From Balaenoptera acutorostrata (Eukaryota > Chordata > Mammalia > Artiodactyla > Balaenopteridae): a stretch of 64,000 nucleotides of DNA. Under the pieces are notes generated by a model. That model was not told the DNA's origin and did no database searches. It worked only from the letters and a program-made list of their open reading frames with translations. The translations under genes were made by a program, and so were the position numbers. The stretch spans positions 134,706,335-134,770,334 of the forward strand of contig NC_080066.1 in assembly GCF_949987535.1 (NCBI RefSeq), read 5' to 3'. Positions 1 through 10,621 of this stretch are shown here, in pieces. Within the stretch, counting starts at the first letter, position 1. Each line of letters begins with the position of its first letter.

Positions 1-112
1 AGCTCCCAAACAATGGCACAAGCTGCTTTAGGAGGCAGAGGCTTGAGTTTCACCAGAGGTGGGCAAGCATTCAACATCATGCAGGGCACAGAATAACTTC
101 TAAATAAGGTTG

Positions 113-280
113 GCCCCTATTTCTTGAGCACCTGCTCTGTGCCAGGCACCTTATTGAATTCTTTGCATACATTATCATTTGCATATATTCATCCCAGCAA
201 CCCTTTGAGATGAGGTAGGAGCTGTCATTTTTCTGTTGGTCAGGGAGGAAACAAGCAGCTCGGCCTCAGAACGCCTCCAT
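113..280 (-). repeat. MIR SINE fragment
   Basis: Reads as the reverse complement of MIR: a 'tgagcacctgctctgtgccaggcacc' -like stretch is followed by a 'catcccagcaaccctttgagatgaggtagg' -like stretch, split here by the usual divergence. This is an ancient mammalian tRNA-derived SINE, long inactive. The ends are approximate and no target duplication is visible. Confidence 0.75.
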
Positions 281-860
281 GTGCTTTTCCACTGCAGGGA
301 GACAGTATGTATTTCTTTAGGAAAGAAGCGTGACCTCTTAGTGACCTCCAAAGTCCCTTCTAACCTTAAGAGTCTATGATTTCTGTGAATCAGGAATAAA
401 GATAAAACTTATCCAGAACTGTCCAGAGCAGAGGAGAAAGAACGAGAGAGAGAATATGAATAAATGAATGAAGGAGTCAATGGATAAGGGGGAAGGAGTC
501 AATGGATAAGAAGACTTAAAAGTCTTCTTCAAATTATTTCCAGCGTATTCCTCCTGTGCTTCTTAGCCTGTTTGGGCTACAGATTTGTGGCACTTTGTTT
601 AGGAAATACAAATTAGAGTGATTTTCTGTGCTTTTTTTGAAGTAGGCAGTGTGGTGAGTCTAAGTCACCATGAAGACTAGGGCCACCACATTTAAGAAGA
701 GATGTAACGAACTGAATGCAGTCTTGTTTCTTTTGAGTCACACTATAGCAGTGATAATCTCTGAGTGTATCAGTCATTTATTAGCAAAGGTAAATCATAA
801 TTGCTATCTGTGTCTCCAAATCTTTTTTGTTCCCTCTGTGTAGTTCTAAAAGTAACTATA
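281..860. other. Unassigned non-coding DNA
   Basis: No repeat family or exon is recognised. One feature stands out: a local duplication of about 19 bases (gaaggagtcaatggataag) at 470-488 and 492-510, a 22-base period consistent with replication slippage. Confidence 0.5.
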
Positions 861-987
861 GGGGAGTTCCCTGGTGTCCTAGTAGTTAGGATTCTGGGCT
901 TTCACTGCCTTGGCCCTGGTTCAGTCCCTGGTCTGGGAACTGAGATCCTGCCAGCCACGTGGCACGGCCAAAAAAATAAATAAATAA
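861..987 (+). mobile_element. Short CHR-type SINE (tRNA-Glu-derived)
   Basis: The head 'gttccctggtgtcctagtagttagg' corresponds to the 5' half of tRNA-Glu, followed by a decayed B box (ggttcagtccc) and a terminal (aaat)n tail. A TSD, 'aaagtaactatagg' versus 'aaagtgactatagg', lies at about 849-862 and 987-1000 with one mismatch, so the insertion is complete. This is the short form without the long SINE body seen in its neighbours. The degraded B box suggests an older copy. Confidence 0.88.
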
Positions 988-1164
988 AAGTGACTATAGG
1001 ATATTCTTTATATGGTACTAGATACCTTTTCTTCCCTCCCCCCCTTTTTAGCATTTTGTAGTGTCGGGCACTGTGCAGATAGCTACACACACACAACTAT
1101 CTTCAATTATTGAATAGATGAGTGAGACAAAGAGGCAGAACTAATGGTTGTAAAAACTAATGCA

Positions 1165-1456
1165 GGGCTTCCCTGGTGGCGCAGTGGTTGAGAATCTGCC
1201 TGACAATGCAGGGGACGTGGGTTCGAGCCCTGGTCTGGGAAGATCCCACATGCCGCGGAGCGGCTAGGCCCGTGAGCCACAATTACTGAGCCTGCGCGTC
1301 TGGAGCTTGTGCTCCGCAACAAGAGAGGCCACGATAGTGAGAGGCCCGCGCACCGCGATGAAGAGTGGCCCCCGCTTGCCGCAACTAGAGAAAGCCCTTG
1401 CACAGTAACGAAGACCCAACACAGCCAAAAATAATAAATAAATAAATATTTTTAAA
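1165..1456 (+). mobile_element. Long CHR SINE, copy 1 of a three-copy cluster
   Basis: Full-length element with A box tggcgcagtgg, B box ggttcgagccc, the about 170-base CHR body ending in 'gaagacccaacacagcca', and an (aaat)n tail. The left flank 'actaatgca' reappears as 'atgaatgca' at 1460-1468 just after the tail, so this copy has its own TSD. The right TSD then served as the target of the next copy. No protein is encoded; the open antisense frames are incidental. Confidence 0.93.
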
Positions 1457-1468
1457 AAAATGAATGCA

Positions 1469-1771
1469 GGGCTTCCCTGGTGGTGCAGTGGTTGAGAATC
1501 TGCCTGCCAATGCAGGGGACACGGGTTCGAGCCCTGGTCTGGGAAGATCCCACATGCCGCGGAGCAACTAAGCCCGTGAGCCACAGCTACTGAGCCTGCG
1601 CGTCTGGAGCCTGTGCTCCGCAACAGGAGAGGCTGCGACAGTGAGAGGCCCGCGCACCGCGATGAAGAGTGGCCCCCACTCGCCGCAACTGGAGAAAGCC
1701 CTCGCACGGAAACGAAGACCCAACACAGCCCCCCAAAAATAAATAAATAAATAAATAAATTAAAAAAAAAG
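1469..1771 (+). mobile_element. Long CHR SINE, copy 2 of the cluster
   Basis: Same subfamily as the preceding copy, in the same orientation. It is flanked by a TSD 'aaaatgaatgca' at 1457-1468 and 1772-1783, so it inserted into the 3' TSD of the upstream copy. The tail is (aaat)n followed by an A run. The tRNA-like head with both Pol III boxes is intact. Confidence 0.93.
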
Positions 1772-1808
1772 AAAATGAATGCAATATATTGCAATAATTA
1801 GATAATGT

Positions 1809-2131
1809 GGGCTTCCCTGGTGGCGCAGTGGTTGAGAATCTGCCTGCCAATGCAGGGGACATGGGTTCGAGCCCTGGTCTGGGAAGATCCCACATGCCAC
1901 AGAGCAACTGGGCCCGTGAGCCACAATTACTGAGCCTGCGCGTCTGGAGCCTGTGCTCCGCAACAAGAGAGGCCGCGATGGTGAGAGGCCCGCGCACCGC
2001 GATGAAGAGTGGTCCCCACTTGCCACAACTAGAGAAAGCCCTCGCACAGAAACGAAGACTCAACACAGCCATAAATAAATAAATAAATAAATAAAAGAAC
2101 GTGAATTTCTTAAAAAAAAAATAATAATAAT
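1809..2131 (+). mobile_element. Long CHR SINE, copy 3, with a two-part tail
   Basis: The A box (1821-1831, tggcgcagtgg) and B box (1864-1874, ggttcgagccc) are intact. A perfect 16-bp TSD, aataattagataatgt, lies at 1793-1808 and 2132-2147. Between the (aaat)n tail and the right TSD is a non-SINE stretch (agaacgtgaatttctt, about 2096-2111) and then a second A-rich run. The TSD lies outside both, so the extra stretch was part of the inserted RNA copy. Confidence 0.93.
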
Positions 2132-2147
2132 AATAATTAGATAATGT

Positions 2148-2210
2148 ACTTATTATTACCTAGAGTCTAGCACATAGTAAGTGATTAATAACTGGTTTCT
2201 GAATTATGTA
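2148..2210 (+). repeat. MIR/L2 3' end fragment
   Basis: The text 'tagagtctagcacatagtaagtg' resembles the conserved 3' end shared by MIR and L2 (tagcacatagtaggtgctcaataaat). It is too short to assign further. Confidence 0.4.
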
Positions 2211-2222
2211 TTTTGTGTGTAA

Positions 2223-2242
2223 AAATTATATATATATATATA
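2223..2242. repeat. (TA)n simple repeat
   Basis: About ten TA units within AT-rich DNA. The surrounding 2,240-2,340 stretch also repeats 'agtataata' -like words, giving a low-complexity block. Confidence 0.7.
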
Positions 2243-2342
2243 AAGTAAGGTAGCATAATACTATGTAGGTAATACAAATAGTATAATAGTATGTGCATAA
2301 TACAAAGTAGTATAATAAATACTGTGTATATAATAGAAACTA

Positions 2343-2440
2343 TATGTTATCTCCATTTTACAGATGAGGAAACTTAGGTTGAGAGTGGTTGTAAATGTGC
2401 TGAGGTCACCGAGGTGTTTGTGATCTAAAAGCCCATATTA
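2343..2440 (-). repeat. MIR fragment
   Basis: The stretch 'ccattttacagatgaggaaac' (reverse-complement MIR core) is followed by the expected 'ttgagagtggttgtaaatgtgctgaggtca', a diverged form of 'gttaagtaacttgcccaaggtca'. Old and inactive. Confidence 0.6.
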
Positions 2441-3460
2441 AATCTTCGTCACTGTAGAATGCTGCAGATCTCTCCCAGTTCTTGGGTAAATAAAATGTTG
2501 GTGTTTAAAAGAAAAGTACTTAAGGATATTTAATGGTAGCTTGAATAACATTTTATAAATTCAATCTTGGAAAAATTCTTTTCAGCTTGTCTATTTTAAT
2601 GTCCCTCTTATTGATCACATTTTAATCCTATGTAGCTTGACATGGCTTGGCTTCTTTTTTCCTCTGGCATTAAAAAAAATATTAAGTGAAAAACATTGAT
2701 TCAAACATTTCCCTTCCTATTAGGGAGATTCATGGAACAGGAGGCTTCTGCTGCCTCTGCCTGAACAGGCAGGACTTGGTGAAGGATACAGGCTCGGCAA
2801 GCTGCAGAGAAGAAGGAATGAGGAATGAGTTATCTAATAGCTCGTGGTATCCTTGACTTTGACAAACTAGCAATTGGTGATCCTGGGTCAGGATCTCCTT
2901 AGGATTTGGAATTGGGCAAAGCACCAACTTGAGGGCTGTAAATTAAAACAAGCTCTCCTGTTGTTTGTAAATGGTGGAAAATTTCTGAAGATTAGCTTAG
3001 GAAAACATATAGTTGGTCTAAGAGTGAATTCTACTTATTTCATTTTCTAGCAGCATAAAAATTAAGGAGGTGGAAGAGGCCTTATCTACTCCAGCCCCTC
3101 TTTTGAAGATTTGAGAAGACTGAGATCCACTAAGGGTACCTGCTAGTAGGGAAGGGCTGGTGTTACAGCCAGTTGCTTCTTGGCCATCTACGTCCTAGAC
3201 CTTGATCTCCCACAACTTTCCCACGGCTGACTCGGCCACCGTGGTCACCACATTGAATGGCCATGCTGGGCATGGGAGATGTTCTGTTTACCTGATTGTC
3301 AAAGCGTTCATCAGGATGGTCTCCTTCCTCGAAGTTGTTTCCAGACCCGCCCCCCTCTTTTTTGTTTCTTTACCCACAATAAAGCACAGATTTTTTTTCA
3401 TTGGAGAATGATTAGCACTCATATTCTGAAATGACAGAGTTATAGCGTAGGAAGGTTTGG
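2441..3460. other. Unassigned non-coding DNA
   Basis: No gene or recognisable repeat. The open frame at 3202-3411 has no homology I recognise and no flanking splice signals I can defend. A short (T)n and a T-rich stretch lie near the right end next to the following SINE. Confidence 0.5.
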
Positions 3461-3472
3461 CTTTATTTTGGC

Positions 3473-3800
3473 TTTTTTTTTATTTAAAATTTTTTTTTAA
3501 ACGTTTCTTTTAATTAATTTATTTATTTTATATTTATTTTTGGCTGTGTTGGGTCTTCGTTTCTGTGCGAGGGCTTTCTCCAGTTGCGTCGAGTGGGGGC
3601 CACTCTTCATCGCGGTGCGCGGGCCTCTCACTGTCGCGGCCTCTCCCGTTGCGGAGCACAGGCTCCAGACGCGCAGGCTCAGTAGTTGTGGCTCACAGGC
3701 TTAGTTGCTCCGCGGCATGTGGGATCTTCCCAGACCAGGGCTCGAACCCGTGTCCCCTGCATTGGCAGGCGGATTCTTAACCACTGCGCCACCAGGGAAG
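3473..3800 (-). mobile_element. Long CHR SINE
   Basis: Antisense copy: the reversed B box is at 3738-3748 and the reversed A box at 3781-3791. The TSD is ctttattttggc (3461-3472) versus ctctattttggc (3801-3812), one mismatch. The T-rich end at 3473-3545 is compound: a T run, 'atttaaaa', a second T run and 'aaacgtttcttttaatt' before the normal (attt)n tail, so this copy may also carry extra 3' sequence. Confidence 0.92.
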
Positions 3801-3812
3801 CTCTATTTTGGC

Positions 3813-4439
3813 ATGTTTTAATCACAGTTCCAGTAATGTCCTCTTGGTTTATGCAGGATCTCACTCAGCCACTGGAGTTACCCTCAATCCCAGCAGAGAA
3901 CTGGGTGTCGTTCATGACTGCCCCTATGGCCCCTGCGGGAGGGATTTCATTCACTGGTTGGTGAAGCAGTTCCTTTGCATGGTGGTGTTGCGGAGCAGCC
4001 GAGACTCCTCCTGAGAACGTCCCCTGACCCCTCAGGGCTCGCTGGCACCCTGCAGGCACCTCCTTTACAGCATCTGTCGCAAGACTTTGTCATTGTTCAT
4101 CTTCCAGACTAGTCTGTGTCTTAGTCACTTTTGTCCTCCAGCACTGAATATTGTGCCTGGACTCAAGTGGTTTTGGTACGTTTTTGTTGAAAGAATGGAT
4201 GAGTGAATACAAAGAAATTTAACTCATGGCTCTTGTCCAGACGGGGCTTACATCTTGGATGTGAGAAAAACCTAATTGCATAAAGACTGAGTAATAAAAA
4301 CAGGACAAGATGATAATGCTAGTGCTGTTACCAAGAGGTATGTGATAAAGGCCAGATGAGAGAAATAGATGTGTTACTTTTCAGTCCCTTACAGAAGACG
4401 TGGGTTAGCTTAGCATCATTGCTTAGAAATGTATCACTG
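3813..4439. other. Mostly unassigned DNA with a possible old L2/MIR 3' end
   Basis: At 4135-4200 the text 'gcactgaatattgtgcctgg' followed by 'gttgaaagaatggatgagtga' looks like a decayed L2 or MIR 3' end on the plus strand. The rest is unrecognised. Open frames here are short and unsupported. Confidence 0.35.
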
Positions 4440-4592
4440 TGTAAAAATGATTTAAACTCTCTGAGCCTCAGTTTCCTCATCTGTGAAATGGAGTTACCTC
4501 TACAAGAGTCACAGGGCTGTTACCAGGATGAGGTGGGATCACCTATGTGTAAAGTACTTTGTAAGCTGAATCATGTTATATAAATGCGGGGT
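4440..4592 (+). repeat. MIR SINE fragment
   Basis: The MIR core is clear: 'ctctgagcctcagtttcctc' then 'atctgtgaaatgga', a 'gggctgttaccaggatgagg' block and 'gtaaagtactttgtaa'. The 5' tRNA-like part is missing or too diverged to see. Confidence 0.8.
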
Positions 4593-6351
4593 GACATTAT
4601 TTTCAAATGACCAACTGAAACAATGGGATAAAAAGTTCGGGAATGTGGGTGTTTAAGAGGTCCAGGAAAAGATAACCATGGGTTCTTTTTCAGGACTTTT
4701 GCTTGTTAGCAAGAGCTGAAATAAACACACAGTTCTAGTAATAAATACCAGCCACCTCTGGGCCTGGACCAAGGCCTGGATCTGATGATTCAACTGGGAC
4801 TTGTAGCTGATGGCCCGGAGTCCCCACAGGCTGGTCTGGCTGTAACTTGTCAAAGTTCGACTTGTGTCCACTTTTATCCTTTTAATTGATTAGATCATTG
4901 AGTGCACTCTCTTCCACTTTGAAGGACTTCAGATGTCAGTGCTAAAGAATTTCTTTTGGGGAAGGTTACATGAAATGCTGTGTGGTGACCACTATATCCC
5001 TGCCTGCAAATGTTCTGGTATGAGAGTTCGTAGAGCATGAAAACATTGCCACAGGGATTCTCTACATTAATTGGCAGGTCTGGATTCTTTAAGAACTTGT
5101 GATAGTTAAGTTTTTATTTAAGCTTTATTATTAAAGAGGTAACTTTTTCGTAAAAGTTATTATCCAACTTAAAACATGCAGTGGGAAACCTTTGAGTATT
5201 TTTGTATACCTCAGCTAAACAAGAAAATAATTACACTCTGCTTTTTGTTCTTTAATATTATCTTCACCTTTACCTTTCACTGAACAAGCGTTAGTTGGAA
5301 AAGGAGAACTGTCTTTTGCCATTGTTCTTGTTCGTTGTTTTTTTTAAACAAAACTTGCTATCCTCACATTTTTCTTTTAGTGGCAGAATTTCAGTGTTAG
5401 CAAATTTTCCAGATTATTGTGGTATTTGCAGATGATCTGAGCACAGTTAAAATATTGAAACTGTGAGCTGTGAGATCAAAGTTGGATTTCGTGTGTGATT
5501 CTGATATTAAGGTGCTGATGAGTTACACGAAAATCACCACGGTGCATATAGGTTTAGTTGGCAGTATTTTCAGTAGGAGTAATCTGGACAAGAATTGCTG
5601 CTACTGCTGGTTTTCTTTAAGATGCTCCCCCCTTTTCATTGAGAGAGAAGGATTCCCAGAGTTAAAATAGGAAATGCTGGAGTGTTTTGTTGAACTCCAC
5701 AGGAAGTCAAATGGTGAGTGGTGTTCATGAGCTGCTCAGTCCTTAGATAGAGCAGATGTCTGTGTCTGTGTGAAGACAAATCAGGAGGTGCCTTGCCGTC
5801 CCCGGTGCTCCCACATCCCCTCTGCACACGACCAGCTTGGCACTTAGCACACTGGGTTGCAATTACTGTGTTAGCTAAGGAACGGTTCCAGGGTAAAGGA
5901 AGCTACAAAGAGATGACAACGAAATGCAACATGGGGTTCTGGATTGGATCCTGGATTGGGAAAATAAATATTGCCGTGAAGGACAGTATTAGGACAATTG
6001 GTGAAATTTAAATGTGGGCTCTATCTACTATAGAGGATAATACTATATCAATTTTAAATATTCTTAATATTATCCTTATGCCTTGGTCACATCAGAAAAT
6101 GTCCTTATTATTAAGAGATGCATGCTGAAGTCTTTAGGGGTGAAGGGACATGATGTCTGCAACTTATTCTCAAATGGTTGTCATATGTAAGGTGACAAAG
6201 ATTAAGAACTGGTGAATCTTGGTGAAATGTATAAAGAACACATTTTTTAAAATAAAAAGTTCAACATGTTTACCCTTCTTAGTTCTTGATATCCTTCACT
6301 GAAATGTTGGCTCCAGGAAGGAAGGGCCTGTGTTTTTTTATCACCCTCGTG
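4593..6351. other. Unassigned non-coding DNA
   Basis: About 1.8 kb with no family I can name and no coding signal. The open frames at 4653-4871, 5470-5670 and 5793-6011 are short, do not look like any protein family I know, and lack supporting splice context. Confidence 0.5.
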
Positions 6352-6353
6352 TA

Positions 6354-6530
6354 GGTTGCCAGATAAAATACAGGATGCCCAGGTAACTTTGACTTGCAGA
6401 TGCACCATGAATAATGGGACATACTTATAGCACTTATACAAAAGAAAAAAAAAAAAACACCTGTTTGGTGTATCTGTAATTCAGAGTTAACTGGGGTTCC
6501 TGTATTTTTATTTGCTGATTCTGGCAACCC
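6354..6530. mobile_element. Palindromic DNA-transposon MITE, MER53-like
   Basis: The left end 'ggttgccagataaaatacag' is mirrored by the right end, which reads 'tgctgattctggcaaccc'. The inner arms 'gatgcccaggtaact' and 'agttaactggggttcc' also pair. The element is about 177 bp with a short A-rich centre. It resembles the non-autonomous eutherian MITE I recall as MER53; the name is less certain than the palindromic structure. Confidence 0.7.
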
Positions 6531-7679
6531 TGTCCTGAACCAGCAGTTCCCCCAGTAGCGGCAGGGATGTATCTAGGAAATGTCCCCCCTGTTACGGGGA
6601 CTGAATGACATGGCTTTTCAGAATCCTGATCTGAAGGCTCCTATTAGGTAAGACCCATCATGTCTGAGCACGGAGCTGGGACTTTACCTGTTCTTGGACT
6701 TGATCTCCTCCTCGTCCTACTCCCTTTGATGGATCTTTTCTCTTTGAGCTGATGCGAGCTTTCTCCATTTCTCTGTAGTTGGTGGAGTCAGCTGGGTTAC
6801 ATTTTATACTAAGTTACCCACATCCTGACACTCCTGACAGCTTTAAGATCTTCTTCTAACACACTTGAGTAGAATGGATGCTGGAATCTGTTTTGACAGC
6901 TGTTGAAAACCTAGACTGTTGCTACAGCAGGTTAAAGAGGTTATTTGTAACACTGGTATTATTTTAACACTGGTATTATTCAGTGAACCTTTTGAAAAGA
7001 TGTGCACCCTGTTCAGGCAAATAGTATTTTATAGAATTTAAATGATTTTGATGTTCACGGTTAAATTATCAAATATAATGCTCCTAGGGATTATACATGT
7101 AGTAATATTTTCCATTAATTTTCCCCACCAATGTAGTAATAGTACATTACAGTGATCTCTATTATCAGTGCCTTTTAAAATGCAGGTGTAGAGTCTTTAA
7201 AATACAGCTAGTCTATTGCCAGCTGTCCCATTGATAACCTTCCCTTTAAAAGTGACCTTTGAGCAATTTATAAAGAATGAATATTTATAGTATTTTCTTG
7301 TTGAGCTGCTAAAAGAGGGGTCTATGCAAGTAACAGGTGGCTTCAGTTGGCCTGCGTTCACTGAAATGTGATTCAAATAAAGCATTGCATTATTTTACCA
7401 TTGGAATTGTGATTATGTGCTAGACTGACTTCATTTTTGGCAAATCGCATGTCAGTGTTGAGGTTTGGGTTTAGGGTAGGCTGTCTTGCGTGTGCAGGAA
7501 CAGGAGAGCTTTGCAGATGAGACATAGCAGCTGAGGGATGAAATATCCAGGATCTTCTTTATGAAGCAGAGGAATTTTTACCAGAAGAGCTGTTGTTCTG
7601 CTGGGCTTTAGGGGCAACTGTTCAGGTGAACCCTTTAGACTTAAATGTTCTTTGGTCTTAGGAGAGGGCTCTGTCAAAT
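6531..7679. other. Unassigned non-coding DNA with one short duplication
   Basis: No gene or named repeat. A 16-base word, taacactggtattatt, occurs at 6948-6963 and again at 6965-6980, a slippage-type tandem duplication with a 17-base period. Confidence 0.5.
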
Positions 7680-7742
7680 TAATTATCAGTGCAGTGCTTA
7701 GCACATAGTAGGCACTCACAGTAAAATTTGTTCAATAGAATG
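7680..7742 (+). repeat. MIR/L2 3' end fragment
   Basis: 'agtgcagtgcttagcacata' followed by 'gtaggcactcacagtaaaat' and 'ttgttcaatagaatgaa' matches the shared MIR/L2 3' terminus. Only about 60 bp is recognisable. Confidence 0.55.
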
Positions 7743-8057
7743 AAATAGATAGTTATGTTTAGGTTATTATTTAACTTTTTATATGATTTAATTACTTGAA
7801 TTAGATCTTTCCGTTACTGCCCTTTACTCAATTGCTTGGCAACACACTTGTTAACATGTTTTCTGATTAAAATAAATGTTCCAATCTAAGTTTATTCTAG
7901 ATAATATTATAATATAAGGAATTAGAGGCATTAAATGGATGAAATGGAATTTGTCACAATAGCTATTTCTGAGAAGTCTATTTTAGTAAGCGTACTTTCT
8001 CCTGTGTCTGAAAAGATTTATCACATCGTGCACATCAGGTCCTAGCAAATTGGGTAG

Positions 8058-8058
8058 A

Positions 8059-8094
<36 letters not shown>

Positions 8095-8660
8095 ACAACA
8101 TTCTTATAAGAAGCATTACATTTCTATGGGGAAAAACTGAAAAAGAGAGATCACATAAATAACCCCTGTAATCTTATTTCTCATTTTATCGAATATATTT
8201 GAGTCTTCTTTCCTACCATCAGTACATAATTTTTTTTACACACATACACAAAAGTAGGACCATATGAACATACTGTCGTGTTTATATGTAGTGTATACAT
8301 GTGTTTATATGCTGTTCTCTGAAAAAATATATTTGAACTGCCTTTTAAAACTTAATATACCATTCCTATTTTAATGCATCACCATTAGTTTTTTTCCAAC
8401 AGTATTTTTAATGACTATAGGATTTCATGGTATGGCTGTGCCATAATTTATTAAACCAAAGCCTTATACTTGGTCATTTAGGTTATTTCCAGTTTTTTAC
8501 AATGCTGTGATAAGCAGCCTTTAAAGCATGGTTATTGCCTTGGGATCCATGCCCAGAAATGCAAGTTCTGGGTCACACATCCTTACAATTTTGTTTAGCG
8601 TATATTAACCATATTGCCCTTCTGAAAGTTTGGGCAAATGACTGTTCCTGTGAACATTTA
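8058..8660 (-). mobile_element. Old L1M fragment, 3' end with poly(T)
   Basis: A run of 27 T (8063-8089), the reversed poly(A) tail, precedes text such as 'gatttcatggtatggctgtg', 'ccataatttattaaacc' and 'cagttttttacaatgctgtg'. These are the reverse complement of the end of L1 ORF2 (Y-A-A-I-K region) and its 3' UTR in old L1M/L1ME families. No open frame survives. Subfamily cannot be fixed by eye. Confidence 0.75.
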
Positions 8661-9884
8661 ATTATTTAATTCTCGTACACTTTTTTCTACAATGGATATA
8701 ATTAAAAGCAAGCAAAAGAAACCTATTTTTCTTAGGTTCTTATTTTCAGGTACATTTCTTTGATGATTTTTTTTTTATAGTTATGGTTCAATTATAGTTT
8801 TTATCCTTTCTTTCTGTCTCTTTCTCCATCAGGGCATTTGTTTTTACTTACTAATTTATGATCACTGTCACATATATATTTTTTTTCTTTCCAGTTTGTA
8901 TAACGTGATTTGATGTCCGGAAGTTTAAGATTTTGATGCAGTCAGTCTATTGGTAGGAAAAGGATTTTTGAGAGCAAGTGATATTTCTATCAAAAGCTTA
9001 TTTTCTCCTCCTGTGTGGTATCATTTAGTTTTCCAGAAGGAAGGAAGAGGTAGCTGCTCAGTTTTAGTTTAATTCCTTCAGAAGAGTTTTAAGTTACTAA
9101 AATGTATACGACTTACATATTAAGAATCAAGATATGTCTGTATTTGCGTTGTTTGAATAGTATACCCACAAGCTCAAATTAGTACTTTCATCCAAGAAAG
9201 TTCTCATTTTGGAGTTTGGTCCATTTTATATCAAAGCACATTAGAGGTGGGACAAGAGTTAAAATGGGTAAGTGATTCATTGTGTGTGAAATTTTCTGAA
9301 GACAGAGTAATTTACATACTCATCTATCAGGAATGCCCAGACTTGGGGATGGTAACAATGACTGCTATAGGCCTGTCACAGCTGATGACTTTCTGATTCA
9401 TAGACACCTACTGGGTCAAAAAGCCTCATGCTTTTCACTCCAGGGATGGAATTTTGTAGCCATATGTGGTATGAATACTTTGGTTAGATTTTCCATGTTG
9501 ATATTTTTCTGTCCATTCTGAATCAGATTTGTGCTGCCATATAAATAGCAAGACTCAACTCTTTGTGAAATTATTTCAGAAGCCAAGTGATATTAACATC
9601 AGTTAAGCCAGTGATTCTCAATGTGGGGAGTATGCGTGTCCTTCCAGAAGGTAATAAGGTGACTTGTGTCGTTCATTCATTCACTAATTTTATTTTGTGC
9701 CTATTCAAAACCGTATTTTTGGTAAGAAGCGACATCTGTGGTGTTAGAAGCTGAGATCCCTCAGTATACAAGACATAGCCCTTTCCTTAATTTGAAAGCA
9801 AAGTCCATTGCTTTGGTTTGTTTTAATCATGATAGCTTCATTTTAATTTTCAAAGGCAGGAATTCCCTCTTCCTTAGATGTCTG
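8661..9884. other. Unassigned, T-rich non-coding DNA
   Basis: No coding signal. At about 9603-9655 'gccagtgattctcaatgtgg' resembles a hAT terminus, but I see no partner end, so it is not called. The frame at 9333-9521 is unsupported. Confidence 0.4.
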
Positions 9885-10168
9885 TGTGGCTCATTTCTTC
9901 ATGTCCTTCAGGTCTCTGCTCATATGTCTCCTTCTCAGAGAAACCTTCCTGACCACCTTCTCTAAATCTCTTCCCTGGTTTCTTTTATTCACCATGTCAT
10001 CACCATATGACATATTAAATTATGTATCTGTTTATCATCCAAACCCCCCTCTAGAATGTAAAGTCCGTGAAAGAAGGGTGTTGTCAGTTTTGTTGACTGC
10101 TTTCCCACCCCAGCATCAGAAACAGAACGTGGAATATAGCAGGCATGCAATAAATATTTGTTGAATAA
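9885..10168 (+). mobile_element. L2 LINE 3' end
   Basis: A long match to the L2 3' region: 'tccttcaggtctctgctcat', 'ccttcctgaccacc', 'tctagaatgtaaagtccgtg', then 'gcaataaatatttgttgaa' at the end. It keeps part of the ORF C-terminal coding stretch, but frame is lost. Inactive since before the eutherian radiation. Confidence 0.85.
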
Positions 10169-10288
10169 ATTAATTCACTGAATATTTGCATGCCTGTGAT
10201 GTGCTGGCACTGTAAGTGGTGATAAATGCTATGAAGAAAAATAAAGCAGGGTAAGGAGACAGAGAGATCTTAAAAATGTCTATCTTAA
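10169..10288 (-). mobile_element. L2 LINE 3' end, opposite orientation
   Basis: 'cactgaatatttgcatgcctg' and 'tgctggcactgtaagtggtg', then 'ataaatgctatgaagaaaaa' and 'taaagcagggtaaggag' is the reverse complement of the L2 3' end. It abuts the plus-strand L2 piece tail to tail, so the two form an imperfect inverted repeat. Confidence 0.75.
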
Positions 10289-10301
10289 AAGGATCTGGGT
10301 T

Positions 10302-10621
10302 GGGCTTCCCTGGTGGCGCAGTGGTTGAGAGTCTGCCTGCTAATAATGCAGGGGACACGGGTTCGAGCCCTGGCCTGGGAAGATCCCACATGCCGCGGAG
10401 CGGCTGGGCCCGTGAGCCACAACTGCTGAGCCTGCGCGTCTGGAGCCTGTGCTCCGCGGCGAGAGAGGCCGCGGCGGTGAGAGGCCCGCGCATCGCGATG
10501 AAGAGTGGCCCCCGCTTGCCACAACTGGAGAAAGCCCTCGCACAGAAACGAAGACCCAACACAGCCAAAATCAATCAATCAATCAATCAATCAAAACATA
10601 CGCATCTGATTCAAGATCCTC

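Noticed and set aside
1821..1874. tRNA-like A and B boxes suggesting a tRNA gene
   Set aside because: They belong to the SINE head; the sequence does not fold as a tRNA and is followed by the SINE body.
1264..2082. Overlapping frames up to 176 residues on the minus strand and 91 on the plus
   Set aside because: All lie in CHR SINEs; the same peptides recur at 10170-10574, 25299-25697, 35394-35683 and 52180-52456. Repeat-derived, with no sign of a gene.
9603..9655. Possible hAT terminus
   Set aside because: Only one end resembles a TIR; no partner or 8-bp duplication was found.
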